A stretch of DNA of 64,000 nucleotides from Nepenthes gracilis. Taxonomy: Eukaryota; Streptophyta; Magnoliopsida; Caryophyllales; Nepenthaceae. This document shows positions 22,146-34,247 of the stretch, in pieces. The first letter of the stretch is position 1; the number at the start of each line of letters is the position of its first letter. The position numbers were made by a program, and so were the translations under genes. Where the stretch lies: positions 13,960,923 to 14,024,922 of the forward strand of contig BSYO01000022.1 in NCBI GenBank assembly GCA_033239525.1. Reading direction: 5' to 3'. Under the pieces are notes generated by a model, which was not told where the DNA came from, made no database searches, and was given only the letters and a program-made list of their open reading frames with translations.

Positions 22146-25100
22146 TTTTTTTGGTAAGTAATTAAAATGTATTAATAAAAATGAAAGAATACAAATCAGA
22201 TGTTCAATCTCCAAATAGATTGGAGATAAACAATTACGCTAAGGCATACCCCGAGCTGAGAAATACAAGATTCCAAGGAGAAAACAAAAACAGACACCGG
22301 TAGCGATATACTTGCAAAGCTAAACAACGGAAAAACGTCATTTATGCAATGGCAGGAGAACAGACATCATACAGATCAGACGATGCAGTAGAGCATGAAG
22401 AGTAGCCAACCCTGCGTCGGTAGCAAATCAACCTGATCCAGGAAAGATAATCCTCCTCCAACCAGTCAATCCAAAAATCCAACTCGTCACATCAATCAGC
22501 AAAGAATCAGGGATAGATCTGCGACCGGAGCCGTCACCATGTCAAGGATCCGAACGTTCAAACCAAAGGAAGTAGCCAACCATACGTCAGCGGGAGAACA
22601 TGTAGAAAAGCGATGCCCGCATGGCCAAACCACTCCTTTTTTTTTAAAGAAAAAGAAGAAGAAAAGCCCTAAGTAACCGAACATCACACCGGATGGTCAA
22701 GGAAATTTTTTTTTTTCGGAGAAGAAAAAGAGGAAGAATAAGAAGAAGAAGAACCATAAATAACCGAAACACACTGGATGGTCAAGGGTTTTTTTTTTTA
22801 ATATAGAGAAAACCCACAGGATCGATGAAACACACCAAACGAACTGGATCAGAGCCCGCCCCGCCCAAATGACTAATTTTTTTTTAAAGAAGAAGAGACT
22901 CCAAAGAACCAGAAGGCACACCGGATAGTCAAAGGATTTTTTTTTTTTTATGAAGAGAGAAACCAGATCCGAAGAAGTACACCCTTAGCCGGCCAGTGCA
23001 ATCCTAGAGATAATAGAAAAAACCTAACAACCCAGAGAGGCATTCCAAATGGAGAGGAAGTCCACAAATCCCAAGAAACACTCCAGTCAGACAAGATCAG
23101 GGCCAGCAAGCGTAATCCCTTTTTTTTTTCACCAACCCAAAAGCAAATTGAGCAAAAAGCACACTATCAGCACCAAGCTCCAATATCCACTAAGGCCATA
23201 CACCAGCCAGAATAAACCATTCTTGTACCAGGCCTTCCCTGAACACCAGCGAGCCAATACTTAAAGGGTAAGGTTTCATCGGTCCTTATTGTGCTTGTAA
23301 TCTTGATTGCGCCTAGGAATCAATGTTTCTAATTTATAACGCACAATATCTGTGATCTGGATAACCAGCTGGTGCTCAGAAACCCAGTTAGAGTCATTGA
23401 AAAGCCTTTGGTTGCATTCTTTCCAGAGATAGTAAATCGACGCTGCCAGTGTTAGACCGAAGGATAGCCCTTTAGGGTTAGAACCTTTCCATCTTTTGGC
23501 AGCCCACTAAATGTTCGAATGCGAGTTAGTGTATGGCCAGGATATCCCTGCTCTCTGGCGCATCTTTTTCCAGACAGCGCTAGTGAAAACACAATTGAAA
23601 AAGAGATGATTAGGATTCTCTACCTCAACTTGACAATAAGTGCATTTATTCGAAATATTAGTCCATCTGCTAGACGCATCGATCCCCACAATGGTCGCAC
23701 ACAGGTCCTAGAGGATGCCAATTATCCAACCAAATACGTGTCTGAGATTCATTTCCAATAATGCATTTGACATGGGGGCGCATATTAGAACGAAGCTTCA
23801 TAATCTTCTTCCATGCCCAAGGCGATGAACTCGAAACTTTAACGGTCCAAATACAGCGATTCTTTAATCTATAGTTCCGAATCTAGGTTGCCCAGATAGA
23901 GTCATCCTTGCTATTAAGAGTCTCCAAAGAAGCCGGCTGATTAGAGCTTTATTACCTCCATGGAGGTTTTTAATCCCAAGGCCTCCTTCATCCTTCGGGC
24001 AACACACATCAGCCCAGGCCACTTTAGCTGAGTTTTTTTCTTCCAAGCACTCATGTCAAAGAAATTTTCGAAGGAGACTCTCTATTTTCCGAAGTAAACT
24101 TTTGGGTAGAAAGAAAAGGGACGCCCAATATAAGTGAATGGAAGACAAAATAGAGGTCAAAAGTTGAAGGCGACCTCCAAAAGAGAGCCATTTGTTTTTC
24201 CATGAGGCAATCCTATTCTTGATTCGTTCAAGGAGGGGTTGACAATCCTTGATTGTGAGCCGCGTGGTTAAGAGAGGTACTCCCAAGTATTTGACAGGGA
24301 GATGACCTCTTTTAAATCCAAGAATGGTGGAGATTTTATCAGCAAGGCAGTTATTTTTCGTACAAACAAAAACCTCACTCTTTTCTTTATTCACCTAAAG
24401 ACCAGATAGAAGTTGAAATTCCTTAAGGCAGTCATTTAATATTCGGGCAGATCTTGGATCCGCCTTAGAAAAGAGTAGAAGGTCATCTGCAAAAGCAAGC
24501 ATGATTGTGCTTGTATCATTGTATTTCCAATGGTATCGAAAAGATGGACATTGTCGGGCTTTCACTTCTATAATACCATTTAGAACTTCCATGACCAGAA
24601 CAAAAAGATAAGATGAAAGGAGGTCGCCCTGTCGAAGGCCTTTGGCACCTTTGAAGAAGCCAACTGATTCACCATTGATGTTTATCGAGTACGATGGTGC
24701 AGTTATACACTGCTCAATCCACATGATAATCTTGGGAGGGAAACCCATAATATGAAGGGTAGCAATAGTGAAGTCCCAGTGAATAGAGTCATAAGCCTTC
24801 ATTAGGTGAACTTTCATAGCGCATCTGCGTTCACCCTTACCCACATGATATCGGTGAAGCAGCTCTTGAGCAAGGAGGACGTTGTCACTAATGTGTCGGC
24901 CACCAACAAAGGCAGTTTGGCTTTTATCGATCAGATAAAGAAGAGTACTTCTAACTCTGTTGGCAAGAATCTTGGATATGATCTTATATATTACATTGCA
25001 GTAAGCGATTGGCCTATAGTCAGTTACTTTGGCAGGTGACTTGACCTTTGGGATAAGGCTAATAAGAGTGGCATTCACCTGCTTTAACATCTTCCCGTTT

Positions 25101-25320
25101 GCAAAGAAATCTTGACCGCCTCCACCACCAAAGGGCCTAAAATGGGCCAGGATTCCTTGTAAAATTTTGAAGAGAATTCATCAGGCCCAAGAGCTTTAGA
25201 ATCTCCAATGGACAAAAGGGCCTTATGAATCTCTTCCACATTCACCGGACGACACAAATCCTCTTGAGCCGATGTCGTAAGAGTATGATGTATAAACGGA
25301 CGGGCCAGCTCCGTTGTAGG
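22146..25320 (-). mobile_element. L1-type LINE B, 5'-truncated, inside the RT of element B
   Basis: The tail is T7 at 22146-22152 then GGTAAGTAATTAAAATGTATT. The 5' end is near 25320, upstream of the RT core. Host RT is cut between KIDLQFG (25321-25345) and LRVK (about 22130-22142), with about 7 bases of the expected codons missing and no clear TSD. The 3' UTR (22146 to about 23295) has a hairpin (ATCTCCAA 22207-22214 with TTGGAGAT 22220-22227) and several A/T homopolymers. Confidence 0.88.
23296..25320 (-). pseudogene. LINE B ORF2 remnant: RT and zinc-binding end
   Basis: The longest LINE frame in the window lies at 24395-25090: LISLIPKVKSPAKVTDYRPI, then SQTAFVGGRHISDNVLL, LMKAYDSIHWDF, KGLRQGDLLSSYLFVLVMEV and the catalytic MLAFADDLLLFSKAD. 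It continues through 24056-24394 (KYLGVPLLTTRL) and 23864-24046 to the zinc-binding part at 23507-23689 (CTYCQVEVENPNHLFFNCVF). Stops and shifts join these pieces. The usual DPLSPYLF is DLLSSYLF. Confidence 0.88.
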
Positions 25321-26255
25321 TATCCAAATTGAAGATCAATCTTTGAAAATACTTTCCTCATAGTTGGTCAAATAAGTGATTGATTCGTGGCGATGAATAT
25401 TTGTTCTTAATCGTGACCTTATTTAACTCTCGATAATCAATACACAGTCATAAAGTTTCATCTTTCTTCTTCACAAATGAAACTGGTGTGCTTCTAGGAG
25501 ACACACAGGGTCTAATAAAACCTTTCTCCGATAGCTCATGCAATTGCTATTTAGGCTCATTTAATTCTATATACACCATTCTATATGGTGCATTTGAAAT
25601 AGGACTTGATATTGGTACGAGTTCAATTTCAAATTTAATTTTTTGATGTGGTGGTAAGTTAGACAATTCTTCTAGAAAAACATATCCAAAATCATATACT
25701 ATTGGAATATCCATTGCTTGCACATCATGGCTCTCAATGGTGCTGGTACAGGCTAAATAGCCTTGACATCCATTTTCGATCAGATGTTGAGCATATGGAG
25801 CTGAAATTAGATAGGCAATCTTCTTGCACCTTTCCTCTTGAATGAGAAATGTGTCACATCCCGAGATAGCAAAGTGAACTTGTTTATGAAAACAGTCAAT
25901 GTTGGCATGGTTATTTGTTAACCAATCCATGCCTAATATTAAATTGAAGTCATCCATATCAACCAGAATTAGATCTACGGTTAATTGTAGCCCATTCACC
26001 TGAATTCTGCATCTCGGGTTCATAATGTTAGTCTTTATAGATGGACTTATAGGTGTCGATATGAGTAAAGAGAAATCAAGAACCTCAATGATGTATTTAA
26101 ATGGCATATAAATTTGGAAGAAATAAAGGAATACGTAAACCTCTGGTCAAACAAGACATGTGCTGGAACATTACAAATAGAGATAATATCTTCCACAACA
26201 TAGGGAGTTGCTTCTACCTCCTAGATTGTCACCACCAAAGCTTTACCCTAAACAA
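25321..26255 (-). pseudogene. Protease and RT N-terminal part of element B
   Basis: The frame at 25547-26107 reads FNLILGMDWLTNNHANIDC (protease end) and VYDFGYVFLEELSNLPPHQK (RT leader). The block YRELNKVTIKNKY lies at about 25400-25440 in another frame. Upstream, at 26115-26200, VLFDQRFTYSFISSKF corresponds to the active-site block usually written FDPGSTHSFIS, with a changed core. Gag should precede this but is absent. Confidence 0.85.
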
Positions 26256-26987
26256 TTTTTTTTGTTAAGTAATTAATTGCATTAAAATTAAAAAAAATGT
26301 ACAAATCAGCTATGTTCTTTATCAAGTGTTTTGCCGACTTGGAAAAGGAAGCATAGAACCAAAGAGACCTCTAAACTATGACATTGATAAGAAGATTAAA
26401 AAATCGAAATCGGCGTTTGAAACGTAAAACCAATTTGCACTTGAAAAGCATGCCGAAGACGGGAATTGAAGTGCTTGACGAGAGCGGCACATGATATGCC
26501 AATCAGCAAAACCAAACCAGCCTCCAACAGGATCGATCCAGATCAGCATTCCAAACCCACATTGCCAATCAGCAATTAAAGAGCGCATTCTAACTGAGCA
26601 ATGAAATCAGTAGCTTCCCTCACACCAAGTCGGCATATGAAATCAGTGGTTTATCCTCAAGACCGATCCAGCGAGAGAGTCCACGTCAGTCAATCCGTCC
26701 AGCCGCAATCCAAACCGGTAGCCTCCGCAAGCTAGAACGGGCATATGCAAACGGTAGTTGGGCACATCAGCAACATCGCAACAGCAAATCCGAAGACGGT
26801 TAAGGCTTCAGAGGAAACAGGAAAACCAACACACCGGCTGATAACAGGAGATGACAAGCCACTTCGGCAGACCACCCGGCCTCCAATAAATGCCACGATA
26901 GGAAGGTCTACACGGCCACGTCAGCAATTCCTTAATAGCAAAACGAATCAGCTTTGACTTAGACGAGACCAAAATTAAACTGGCTAG
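26256..26987 (-). mobile_element. LINE C, 0.7-kb 3' fragment with about 17-bp TSD
   Basis: The tail is T8 at 26256-26263 then GTTAAGTAATTAATTGCATT, clearly related to LINE B. It is flanked by GCTTTACCCTAAACAAT (ends 26256) and GCTTTTCCCTAAACAAT (26988-27004), a 17-bp duplication with one mismatch. The insert is 3' UTR only; no coding is seen. A weak stem (CAAGT 26323-26327 with ACTTG 26337-26341) sits near the tail. Confidence 0.85.
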
Positions 26988-27017
26988 GCTTTTCCCTAAA
27001 CAATAGGTTTACATATA

Positions 27018-27029
27018 GAGAGAATACCA
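27018..27029 (-). promoter_or_regulatory. Primer binding site remnant of element B
   Basis: Two bases inside the 5' LTR the minus strand reads TGGTATTCTCTC. The first six bases match the initiator-Met tRNA type PBS (TGGTATCAGAGC) common in plant LTR elements; the rest has decayed. Confidence 0.55.
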
Positions 27030-27031
27030 CC

Positions 27032-30000
27032 TGTCACGTCCCACATTCTTGTTTTAATTATTTAATTATAGTTATCATATTAATATGTGATAGATTCCAT
27101 AGACATACACAGGATCCCTTAGGATACCACAACATTGGAGGTGCCAACATCGTACAATAGGGTACACTATCAGGTATTGTCAGGAAAGATACCTGTTAAA
27201 GTCCTAAACTCATCTCATAAAAATATTGTGAAAGCATACAAGATAACCATGTGAATTTACAGAAGTATTAACATCACCATAACATGATACATTCCTGTGG
27301 TGTATGACATAACATAAATTAAACTAATTACATTATTACTTAAACTAAGTACAGCATAACTTGTTATTTCAATCTCTATTTTTGTTCATTAGGTATCAAC
27401 TCCTATGAAGTATCTGGAGGGTACGAAAATAGTAAGAAAGTAAGTCAGGTATTCAATAAGATACAATATATTCAAGGATATACATATTATATTGAAAATA
27501 GATCATAAAAAGGAATAGAGTCATGATGTATGTCTAAACATATATATTCAGAAAATATCTTCATGATACATTCAATTTTCTTTTTCATGTATATTTTTCT
27601 ATTTATTTGCCGGCACTTTCTAAATTTACATAACTTGAGGAATCAGGGCTAATAGGCCTTATCAGCTAACGGAGAGAAAAATCGAGAAAATAATTGTGTT
27701 CACTTCACACAATCTAAGGCCTTAATCTTATCATCCTTATTACACCCCGATGTGAATGGTACATACTTATTATACTCGGTAGACAGGGCCAAAAAGCCGC
27801 TTTTATTCCCCCATGGTATTAGGGATAATTTTCGATTACTATTACAATATCTTAAGGCAAATTAGGGAATATCACAATTTGAATAAATCATTGGTTCGGT
27901 TTCTTAGTTCCATTAAATTCCTTATGGAAGCATCCATACTTACTCTTGATTCTTTTTCTTGATTTTTCTCTCTTTCGAGAAGATGATTGTATTTCTTAAT
28001 ATCCTATAAGTTTCCATTCATACTTAAAATCGGCATATATATACGTATTAAAATTACAATAATACTTAGCATAAAAATAATGCCTTATAATTTTTATATG
28101 TGTTGGCATAATTAAATAAATTTTATAACCTTTTATTCTCGGTTTATCAACCGGTTTACTATCTAGTTAATCACCATTGTTGCCAACTGATCGTATATGC
28201 AGCTACCGGTTCATTATAAACAACTGATTTTCACACTGGTGTAGTAGTCGATTCACCATGTAAATTTTTACCTACTGCCTTTCCAAAATCAATACATGAT
28301 ATTTGACCAATTCAAGTAAATTTTCAAGTATTTTATTGACCCATTTTCTGATGCCACATTTTCTCACCTGGCCAGTTTAGCATCATGGTTATTTGTGTAA
28401 GTTGAACTGATCAGTTTTCAATAAGGGATCTTAGCCCCCATGTTATGACATATTAGCGGATTTATTAAAACTTCTAAACTAATTTTTACAAGGGCTGAAC
28501 CAGCTAAAACCCTAAAAAAAAACTCAATTCATCAGCAGTGGACCTTTATCTGATTTTTGCATCGGTTCTGCAACCGGTTCACTATGTAAATTTTTATCAA
28601 CTGTTTTTCAGAATTAACATTTGATATTGGATCAATTTAGGTAAATTTTTAAAATTTTTATCAACTGTTTTTCAAAATTAACACATGATATTGGATTAGT
28701 TCAGGTAAATTTTTAAATATTTTACTTATCTAGTTCAACATTTTATGCTGATTTTTCTGATGCTAAAATTCATGGCTGGCTGGTTCACTGACAGGGTAAC
28801 TTTCCTTGACTTAACTGGTCAGCTTTTGGGAAAGAATTTTAGCACCGACATCATGACATGTTAGCTGCTTCATAAAATGTTCTGGACTAATTTTTACAGA
28901 GGTTAAACCAGCTAAAATCTTTGAAGAAAAATTTAGTATATCAGCAATGGGCATTCAGTTGGTTTAAAGCTTCAACTGACTTTTATACATATTGAACCAG
29001 CCAAATTTATAAATGAGAATTTTAGTACAATAACATGGTGAATTAGCCAATTCAATAAAGTATCTAAATTAAAATGTTCATGGGATGAATTGGCCAATAG
29101 CAGCTTGAAAATCAGAAGAACTTCTAGTGCTGCTGGCCGGCTCTCCATCTACATATTTCCTATTCTACATGATATTTACATAGTTGCAACAAGAAATTAA
29201 GTATTGGATTCAATTAATATTTGAAGATAACCATAAGAATTAATTAACAAATGAAGGAAGTTTCTGTATTCTTGCTTGAAATAATTTAATTTTAATCTGC
29301 AACAAAACCAGTCCTATGCCTCTCCTTTTCTTCTCCTTTGTTATTCGATTCTTTTCTCTTTTACTTCTTCATTTCTTTCCCTCTATCCTCACTCTTTACT
29401 TAATGTATAATGAGGATAAATTAGCTGACTCATTCTCTTCCTTAATGTGCTGCTGCCAGCAAATCAATTGTTCCCAAATTGAGCTTTTGAAAATCAGCTT
29501 CTCATTTAGCCATTTGCTAGCTTATTTGTTGTCTTATAAATTAGCCACATATTGAAGTATTATTGGTCCCTAAAATCAGTTGAAGTTGCTACCTATTTAA
29601 GCTCCTAACGTGCCATGTGTCAATTGCTCTTTTTCTCCTTTAATGTGCTGTGTCATCCTTCCTTAATTTCCTTAATTTATTGTTAGTGTATTGCTGAAAT
29701 TTTGCTGAGTGTTTGCTGAACTTCTGCCTAAGTGTGCCATGCACATTAAGCTCCTAGGTGCTGTGTGTTGTTTGTCTTAAATTATTATTTCTAATTTAGC
29801 TGATGTGTCTATGTATTGCTATTCCTTTCTCCTAAATTCATCTATGTGTAGCCAGCTGAGTTGTGCCTTTAAGTTTCGTGCTCTATTTCCTTAATTTTAT
29901 CTACTAAGTATTGCTGAATTTTATCTAAGCCAGCCATGCATAAATGTGGCCATGTATAATATAATCTCAAGTGATGTAGTCTAATTTCGTCTTATTAAAA

Positions 30001-30133
30001 TATAATTAGATTAGATTCCTATTCTACTGATTAATTTTATGTTGTCGCTGCCGCTTCGGGGTGAATCTCAAATTTTTTGAGACAATAATATAATTATTGT
30101 AATAAGTATATTTATGAAATTTTAATCCTTGTA
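27032..30133 (-). repeat. 5' LTR of element B (3102 bp)
   Basis: Aligned end to end with 16508-19602 by eye, starting TGTCACGTCCCAC and ending CCTTGTA. It shares the same order of blocks: a TAAGTACA-rich start, a CGGTTTATCAACCGGTT array (28140-29100) and a T/C-rich end. Small indels and many substitutions separate the two copies. Confidence 0.88.
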
Positions 30134-30644
30134 GAGTATGCCTGGCCAAGGCTTCTAAGAAGATGAAGAAGTGTGGTAATTTGCATCAGAGATTTTCAAA
30201 ATTTCAAGTATGTGACATAATCATTGTAAAGATGCTAGCCCGGCTATTTAATGCCTTAAGGTATACGAAGGACCGTATCTTGTTGTGAAGAAGGTTAAGA
30301 AGGTGTTATAATAAGTGGAGTTATCACATAAATTGGACATTCAGCTAGTCTTTCTTGTGAGCTTCCTCAAGCTCTATCATGCAAGTAAAGAAGATCTGAG
30401 CCAAGTCTTGCAGAGCTCCACATCAACCGTGAATTCAAATGACAAGGAGTTCAAGGGGACCTTGCTGGATTGCATTATGAGGTGACACAAAGACCCAACT
30501 ATGCGAGGTATCTAGTGTGTTGGAAGAGATTGCTCGGCAACGAGGCAAGTGAGAATGAGGGGAAGACTTGTGGAAATTTCGCGATTCCGCAAGATGTTTA
30601 GTAGTAACCTTGACAAGGGAATCAAAGACTCTAAGTGGGGAGAA
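30134..30644 (+). pseudogene. Integrase C-terminus, chromodomain region and PPT of chromovirus F
   Basis: Directly after the GAGTA duplicate the sequence resumes with LAKASKKMKK-like codons, then pieces matching the chromovirus integrase tail (about 30260-30370: EGPYLVVKKV-like, LDIQLVFLVSFLKLYHAS). A chromodomain-like stretch (RYLVCWKRLLGNEASENE) follows at about 30510-30555. AGTGGGGAGAA at 30634-30644 is the PPT. Stops interrupt it, but domain order matches the left part of F, confirming the split. Confidence 0.75.
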
Positions 30645-31486
30645 TGTTGGCGACCGATAGTAAAGGAATGCAAACCTGGAGGTTGACTTGTGATGGTAGT
30701 TGACACATCTTTGATACAGCTTTGGAATTGCATAGCTTAGCAGGTAAACTATTGTATTAGTGGAGTTATCTAAATAAGTTTGGAATATTCTATAAAATTT
30801 CCAAAGAGTGTAGAGATATCTTGACTATTATAATTATATAGCTATTTTATTAGAATATTTTCGATAGGAGACATAATTGGAGAATTCTATAGCAAACATA
30901 TAAGAGAAATATTCTAAACATATCTAAAAATTTATCTAGAATCTAGGTCCTAGGAATCTATGGAATAATATTAATAAGATAAATGGGAGGAGCTCAACTA
31001 TAAAAAGGGATATACTTCACAATCATAAAGCTCCAAAAATCTTAGAGAACTAAAAGAAATACAAGTCATCTACATTGATTCAGATTCTCTTCTTGAGTTC
31101 TTGTACTATCTATGTTTTTTGCTCTACTCAAGTCACTTAACTTGTACCTAAATAATAGAGTTAGGCTATTATTTTAAGTGATAGTGCAATACCCATGATG
31201 TTTTCAAATCTGAGTTATTTGAATATATGATTTTAGTAATATTTAACTAACTTTATTTTAAGTAATTAGATTATAAAAATATTTAATTAGACTAAACATT
31301 TTATAATCGCGCATAAAGGAAATTAGATATATTTGCTTGTTCGGCAGTGTACCTTAGAATAAAGTGGATGGTGACCTTCTTGTGGGCCGATTGTTGTAGT
31401 AATCTTGTGGGGCCAATTTGGGATATAATTAACCTATATCTTGAAGAAAAAAAAAAGAAAATTTATGTTATCTTGTGGGGCCAACA
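30645..31486 (+). repeat. 3' LTR of chromovirus F (842 bp)
   Basis: It starts TGTTGGC directly after the PPT and ends GCCAACA, a perfect 7-bp inverted terminal repeat. A TATA box (ACTATAAAAAGG) lies at 30998-31009. The matching 5' LTR is not in the window. Confidence 0.8.
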
Positions 31487-31880
31487 CTAGGCTAAGTAAG
31501 AGTCTACTTAAGGGATGTATCCGCAATTTTGGGAGATTTGCCATGGTAGTAAATTAATTAGAGTTAAATTAAAGTTGGTTAACAGGAGGATTTTTGGAAG
31601 AGGATCTCGGATGAATTGGAAAAGTTAAGGAAAATGTGATACTTGTCACAAATAAGAATTTCATTACTAGGCATGTAAGTTAGTTGGCAGCTCCATAACA
31701 TACATGGCCAATAACTAGAAGTCTTTTTTGCGAGGTACTCGGCTGTAATCAGCATTAGAAGGCAAGGATAATTCAATATCTTGGGCTAAAAAATTCAAGA
31801 TTCATCTAACTAATATTTGAAGGGAAAGAAAATTTAAAAACCCTTGCCACATAAATTTAAATCGATGCTAAACTGCTTGG
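31487..31880. other. Unidentified flank between F and G
   Basis: About 390 bases with no gene, repeat or element boundary that I recognise. It may be host sequence that F and G both landed in. Confidence 0.4.
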
Positions 31881-32913
31881 TGTTGCGTCCCGGGCCCAGG
31901 GTTGCCGTACGGATTAGGGAGCCTTCGGATTCCTAAGCGTGCGGGCGCCCCGGAAGATGGGTCCGATCTCCGTCTCTATAAACCTGGACCTGCACAACAC
32001 AAACAACGAACAAGAGGTGAAGGGTCTGGCAGGATTTCTCTCACCAAGGCCGCTCCGACGCTCAAGTCAGCAATATTCCCGCAATAAACGGAAATGCGCA
32101 CGCTAAGGTGGTGCGCGGAGAAAATGCTGTGAAAGCGTAGAAGTGCTTATGCGACGATGTGGGGAAATGTTGTGAGCAGGTGTTGGAAGGCCTGGCTTCC
32201 GTTATGCACCGCAGCGGGTGGCCAACTTTCCCGTGATCTCGGAGGATGCTGGGATTGTGAGCGAGTCAGCTAGATGAGACAAAGCTCTGCTTTGACTCGT
32301 CTCTCTTGTGTTTTCAGAGAAAAGGGAGAGAAGTGATCAAGGACGCTTGAAGCTATGTTCCGTAAGGATCGTTGTTTGATCGTAGAGTTCAAGGTCTCAC
32401 GATTGATCGTTCAGTCGATGAAGATCGAGAGAGTTCCAGAGTTGGAAAAAGGGTCATCTTCTCTGTGGGGTGTGAGGGTTTTTATACACCTCATCCCGTT
32501 GGACTCTTGGGCGCCAAAACGCCCGTTGCTTGGGCTATTGTGCCGCTGGTCGCTGTCATGGACCGCCGGTCACACCGGCAGCCCTGTTGCCGTGCTTGGC
32601 ACGCTGCTGGGCGTCGTTGACCACGCCCGATTCTCCATGAGCCGGGATTGGTTGGCCGTCTGCAGACGGCAGCGGGTGGCGTTGGCGCTGCGCCAGCCAC
32701 GCCTCTATTGGCTAGCCTTTCCGCCTTTTTGTCCTGTTCCCGGCGACGCATTTAATGCGCCGCAGGTTACCGTTGCCTCCTTTCGTTGTGGGCTCGCGCC
32801 ATTCACCCATTGGCTGGGCTGACATTTCTTCATGGGCCTCTGATCTTTTCCTGGGCTGCGACCTGCTTCGTGGGCCTGGGCCTGTCTTATGGGCCAGGAC
32901 ATGGGACCCAACA
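31881..32913 (-). repeat. 3' LTR of Tat element G (1033 bp)
   Basis: It begins TGTTGCGTCCCGG on the plus strand and ends GGGACCCAACA (inverted ends TGTTG/CAACA). A TATA-like GTATAAAAAC lies on the minus strand at about 32478-32487. The R/U5 block GCTGACTTGAGCGTC (minus, about 32050-32070) also occurs in the H LTR near 47010. Confidence 0.8.
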
Positions 32914-32931
32914 CTAGCCCCCCATGCCTGG
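32914..32931 (-). promoter_or_regulatory. Polypurine tract of Tat element G
   Basis: The minus strand reads CCAGGCATGGGGGGCTAG next to the LTR. Element H has AGCATGGGGGGGCTAG in the same place (45856-45871), so the tract is conserved and fixes both LTR starts. Confidence 0.8.
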
Positions 32932-33198
32932 GCCGGCCAGTGGTCGGGCCTGGCATGTCCATTGGGCCCATTTCCACGGCCTCGTACCCTTCCTCGTGCC
33001 GCGCCACTTTTGTCGTCTTCCCAATTCGCGCCTTTCCCAGGGCCAGGGCAGGCTTTTCAGGTGCTGTTGCGACCCGTCACCTCGCCCGGCGAGATTCGCG
33101 CGTCTTGGGTTCCGTCTGACTAGTGGACGCTGCTGTTGCCCGAAAGACGTTTACTGGATGCCGTGTCGCGCCGGGTGAAGGGATGGCCTGCGTCTTGC

Positions 33199-33208
33199 CT
33201 ATAAATAG
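33199..33208 (+). promoter_or_regulatory. TATA box of antisense unit 1 (G)
   Basis: CTATAAATAG preceded by TTGC, a perfect plant TATA box. Units 2 and 3 have TGCCTATTTAAA at the matching place. The next ATG of a sizeable frame is at 33310, or 33343. Confidence 0.5.
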
Positions 33209-33342
33209 GGGGGCACTCGAGCAAGTGAAGTTCATCCCTTGCCAACGAATCGGAAAGGCGATGAGGAGATTCTGGCTTTGCCCGCCCCTCGTAGGCACTC
33301 GAGAAGGAGTTGGATGGACCACTTGCATACCTGGGTTCCCTG

Positions 33343-33594
33343 ATGGAGACCGTTGTAGTCCAAGCCTTGTGGCTTGTTTTCTTTGCTAACGAGAATGGTT
33401 TGGCCATTCCGCCGTTGTCGTGCGCTTCCTTCCGGGTTGCGGCTCAGCTGGCTGAGCGGGATTCTTTGACTTCCTCCGAGTATCTTCTCCTATTTGAGAG
33501 GGCTTTCGAAGGGGAAGTCCTCCGCGTGCCAGGCTGGTGCGCCAACCATGGAAGGGGTGCGAGGTCAGTAGCCCTCCGGGAAAGCTGGGCTTGA
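33343..33594 (+). CDS. Orphan antisense ORF, unit 1 of Tat element G
   Basis: A short frame of 83 residues (METVVVQALWLVFFANENG...) with a hydrophobic N-terminus; an in-frame ATG at 33310 would add 11 residues. It matches no family I know. A TATA box lies about 135 bases upstream and AATAAA follows at 33850. A GGTCAGTA at 33561 and a CTCTCGCAG at about 33810 could be splice sites leading to a second small exon. It sits between the PPT and unit 2. It may equally be a decayed gene; coding status is uncertain. Confidence 0.35.
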   Translation: METVVVQALWLVFFANENGLAIPPLSCASFRVAAQLAERDSLTSSEYLLLFERAFEGEVLRVPGWCANHGRGARSVALRESWA

Positions 33595-33849
33595 CATCGG
33601 ACTTTCCCGGAGAGCTCGACTTCAGTGCTTCCTGTACCCGGTGGATTGAATTCTGGAGACTCCCACCGGGGGATGCTCCCTGCTTCCCGCCCAGTTCGCC
33701 TGGTGCAATTCCGGCTGCTTCTGCCGCTGTCGTTCACCGGGCTCTCCTGGGGCATCACAAGGGAGCATACCGGGCTTCGCACTACAGTCTTCTTTTGTCT
33801 CTCTCGCAGCTTCATGGTTGTGGACCTTGTACTTGATAAGAAAGCATTT

Positions 33850-33855
33850 AATAAA
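33850..33855 (+). terminator. AATAAA after antisense unit 1
   Basis: AATAAA in TTTAATAAAAGAAG, placed before unit 2's promoter. Assignment is from position only. Confidence 0.4.
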
Positions 33856-34069
33856 AGAAGTAGCCTCTTTTGTCTTCAGCTTTTGTCTTTTTCTTCGTAA
33901 ATGCCTTTCTGTTGCCGGGCGTTTTGCCCTGAAGATCCACGCGTCATTCTTCGGGAGCCCGTGGGGTCCCTGTCAACCATCAAGTCCCTTGAGCTGCTGG
34001 CGCATTTAATTCCTGCGCGGCCAGGAGACGTCGCTCCGTTTTGAAAACGTGCGAGTTTTTAGGGGCTTC

Positions 34070-34153
34070 CACGTGGTGGAACCCCATTGGCCCTTCCTTA
34101 AAAGCCTTTCGCCCTTTGGGCTTGCCGTTTTTAAGAAGATCTGCCTATTTAAA
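34070..34153 (+). promoter_or_regulatory. G-box (34070-34075) and TATA box (34145-34153) of antisense unit 2
   Basis: A palindromic CCACGTGG lies 75 bases before CTATTTAAA. The TATA box is about 95 bases ahead of the ATG at 34248, leaving a normal 5' UTR. The same G-box plus TGCCTATTTAAA arrangement stands in front of unit 3. Confidence 0.6.
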
Positions 34154-34247
34154 CGCGCCACTTTTTCCCGAAATCTGGCACGTCTTCGTACTTAGCCTTC
34201 CATTGGCAGTTCAATCTTCTTCTGCGTATTTTCTCGTTGCGAAGTTG

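Larger units (their letters stand above)
16508..30133 (-). mobile_element. Tekay-type Ty3/gypsy element B with both LTRs, nested in F
   Basis: Two direct repeats of about 3.1 kb (16508-19602 and 27032-30133) enclose a minus-strand pol. Order in its own sense: 5' LTR, PBS remnant, protease, RT, RNase H, integrase, PPT, 3' LTR. Gag is missing: only about 40 bases separate the PBS from the LINE C insertion and the protease follows at once. LINE B interrupts RT. The LTR pair shows many differences, so insertion is not recent. The Tekay/Del type is inferred from LTR length and pol motifs. Confidence 0.9.

Noticed and set aside
33123..33836. Several overlapping ORFs on both strands as separate genes
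   Set aside because: G/C-rich sequence gives open frames in all phases; only the frame placed after the TATA box was kept, with low confidence.
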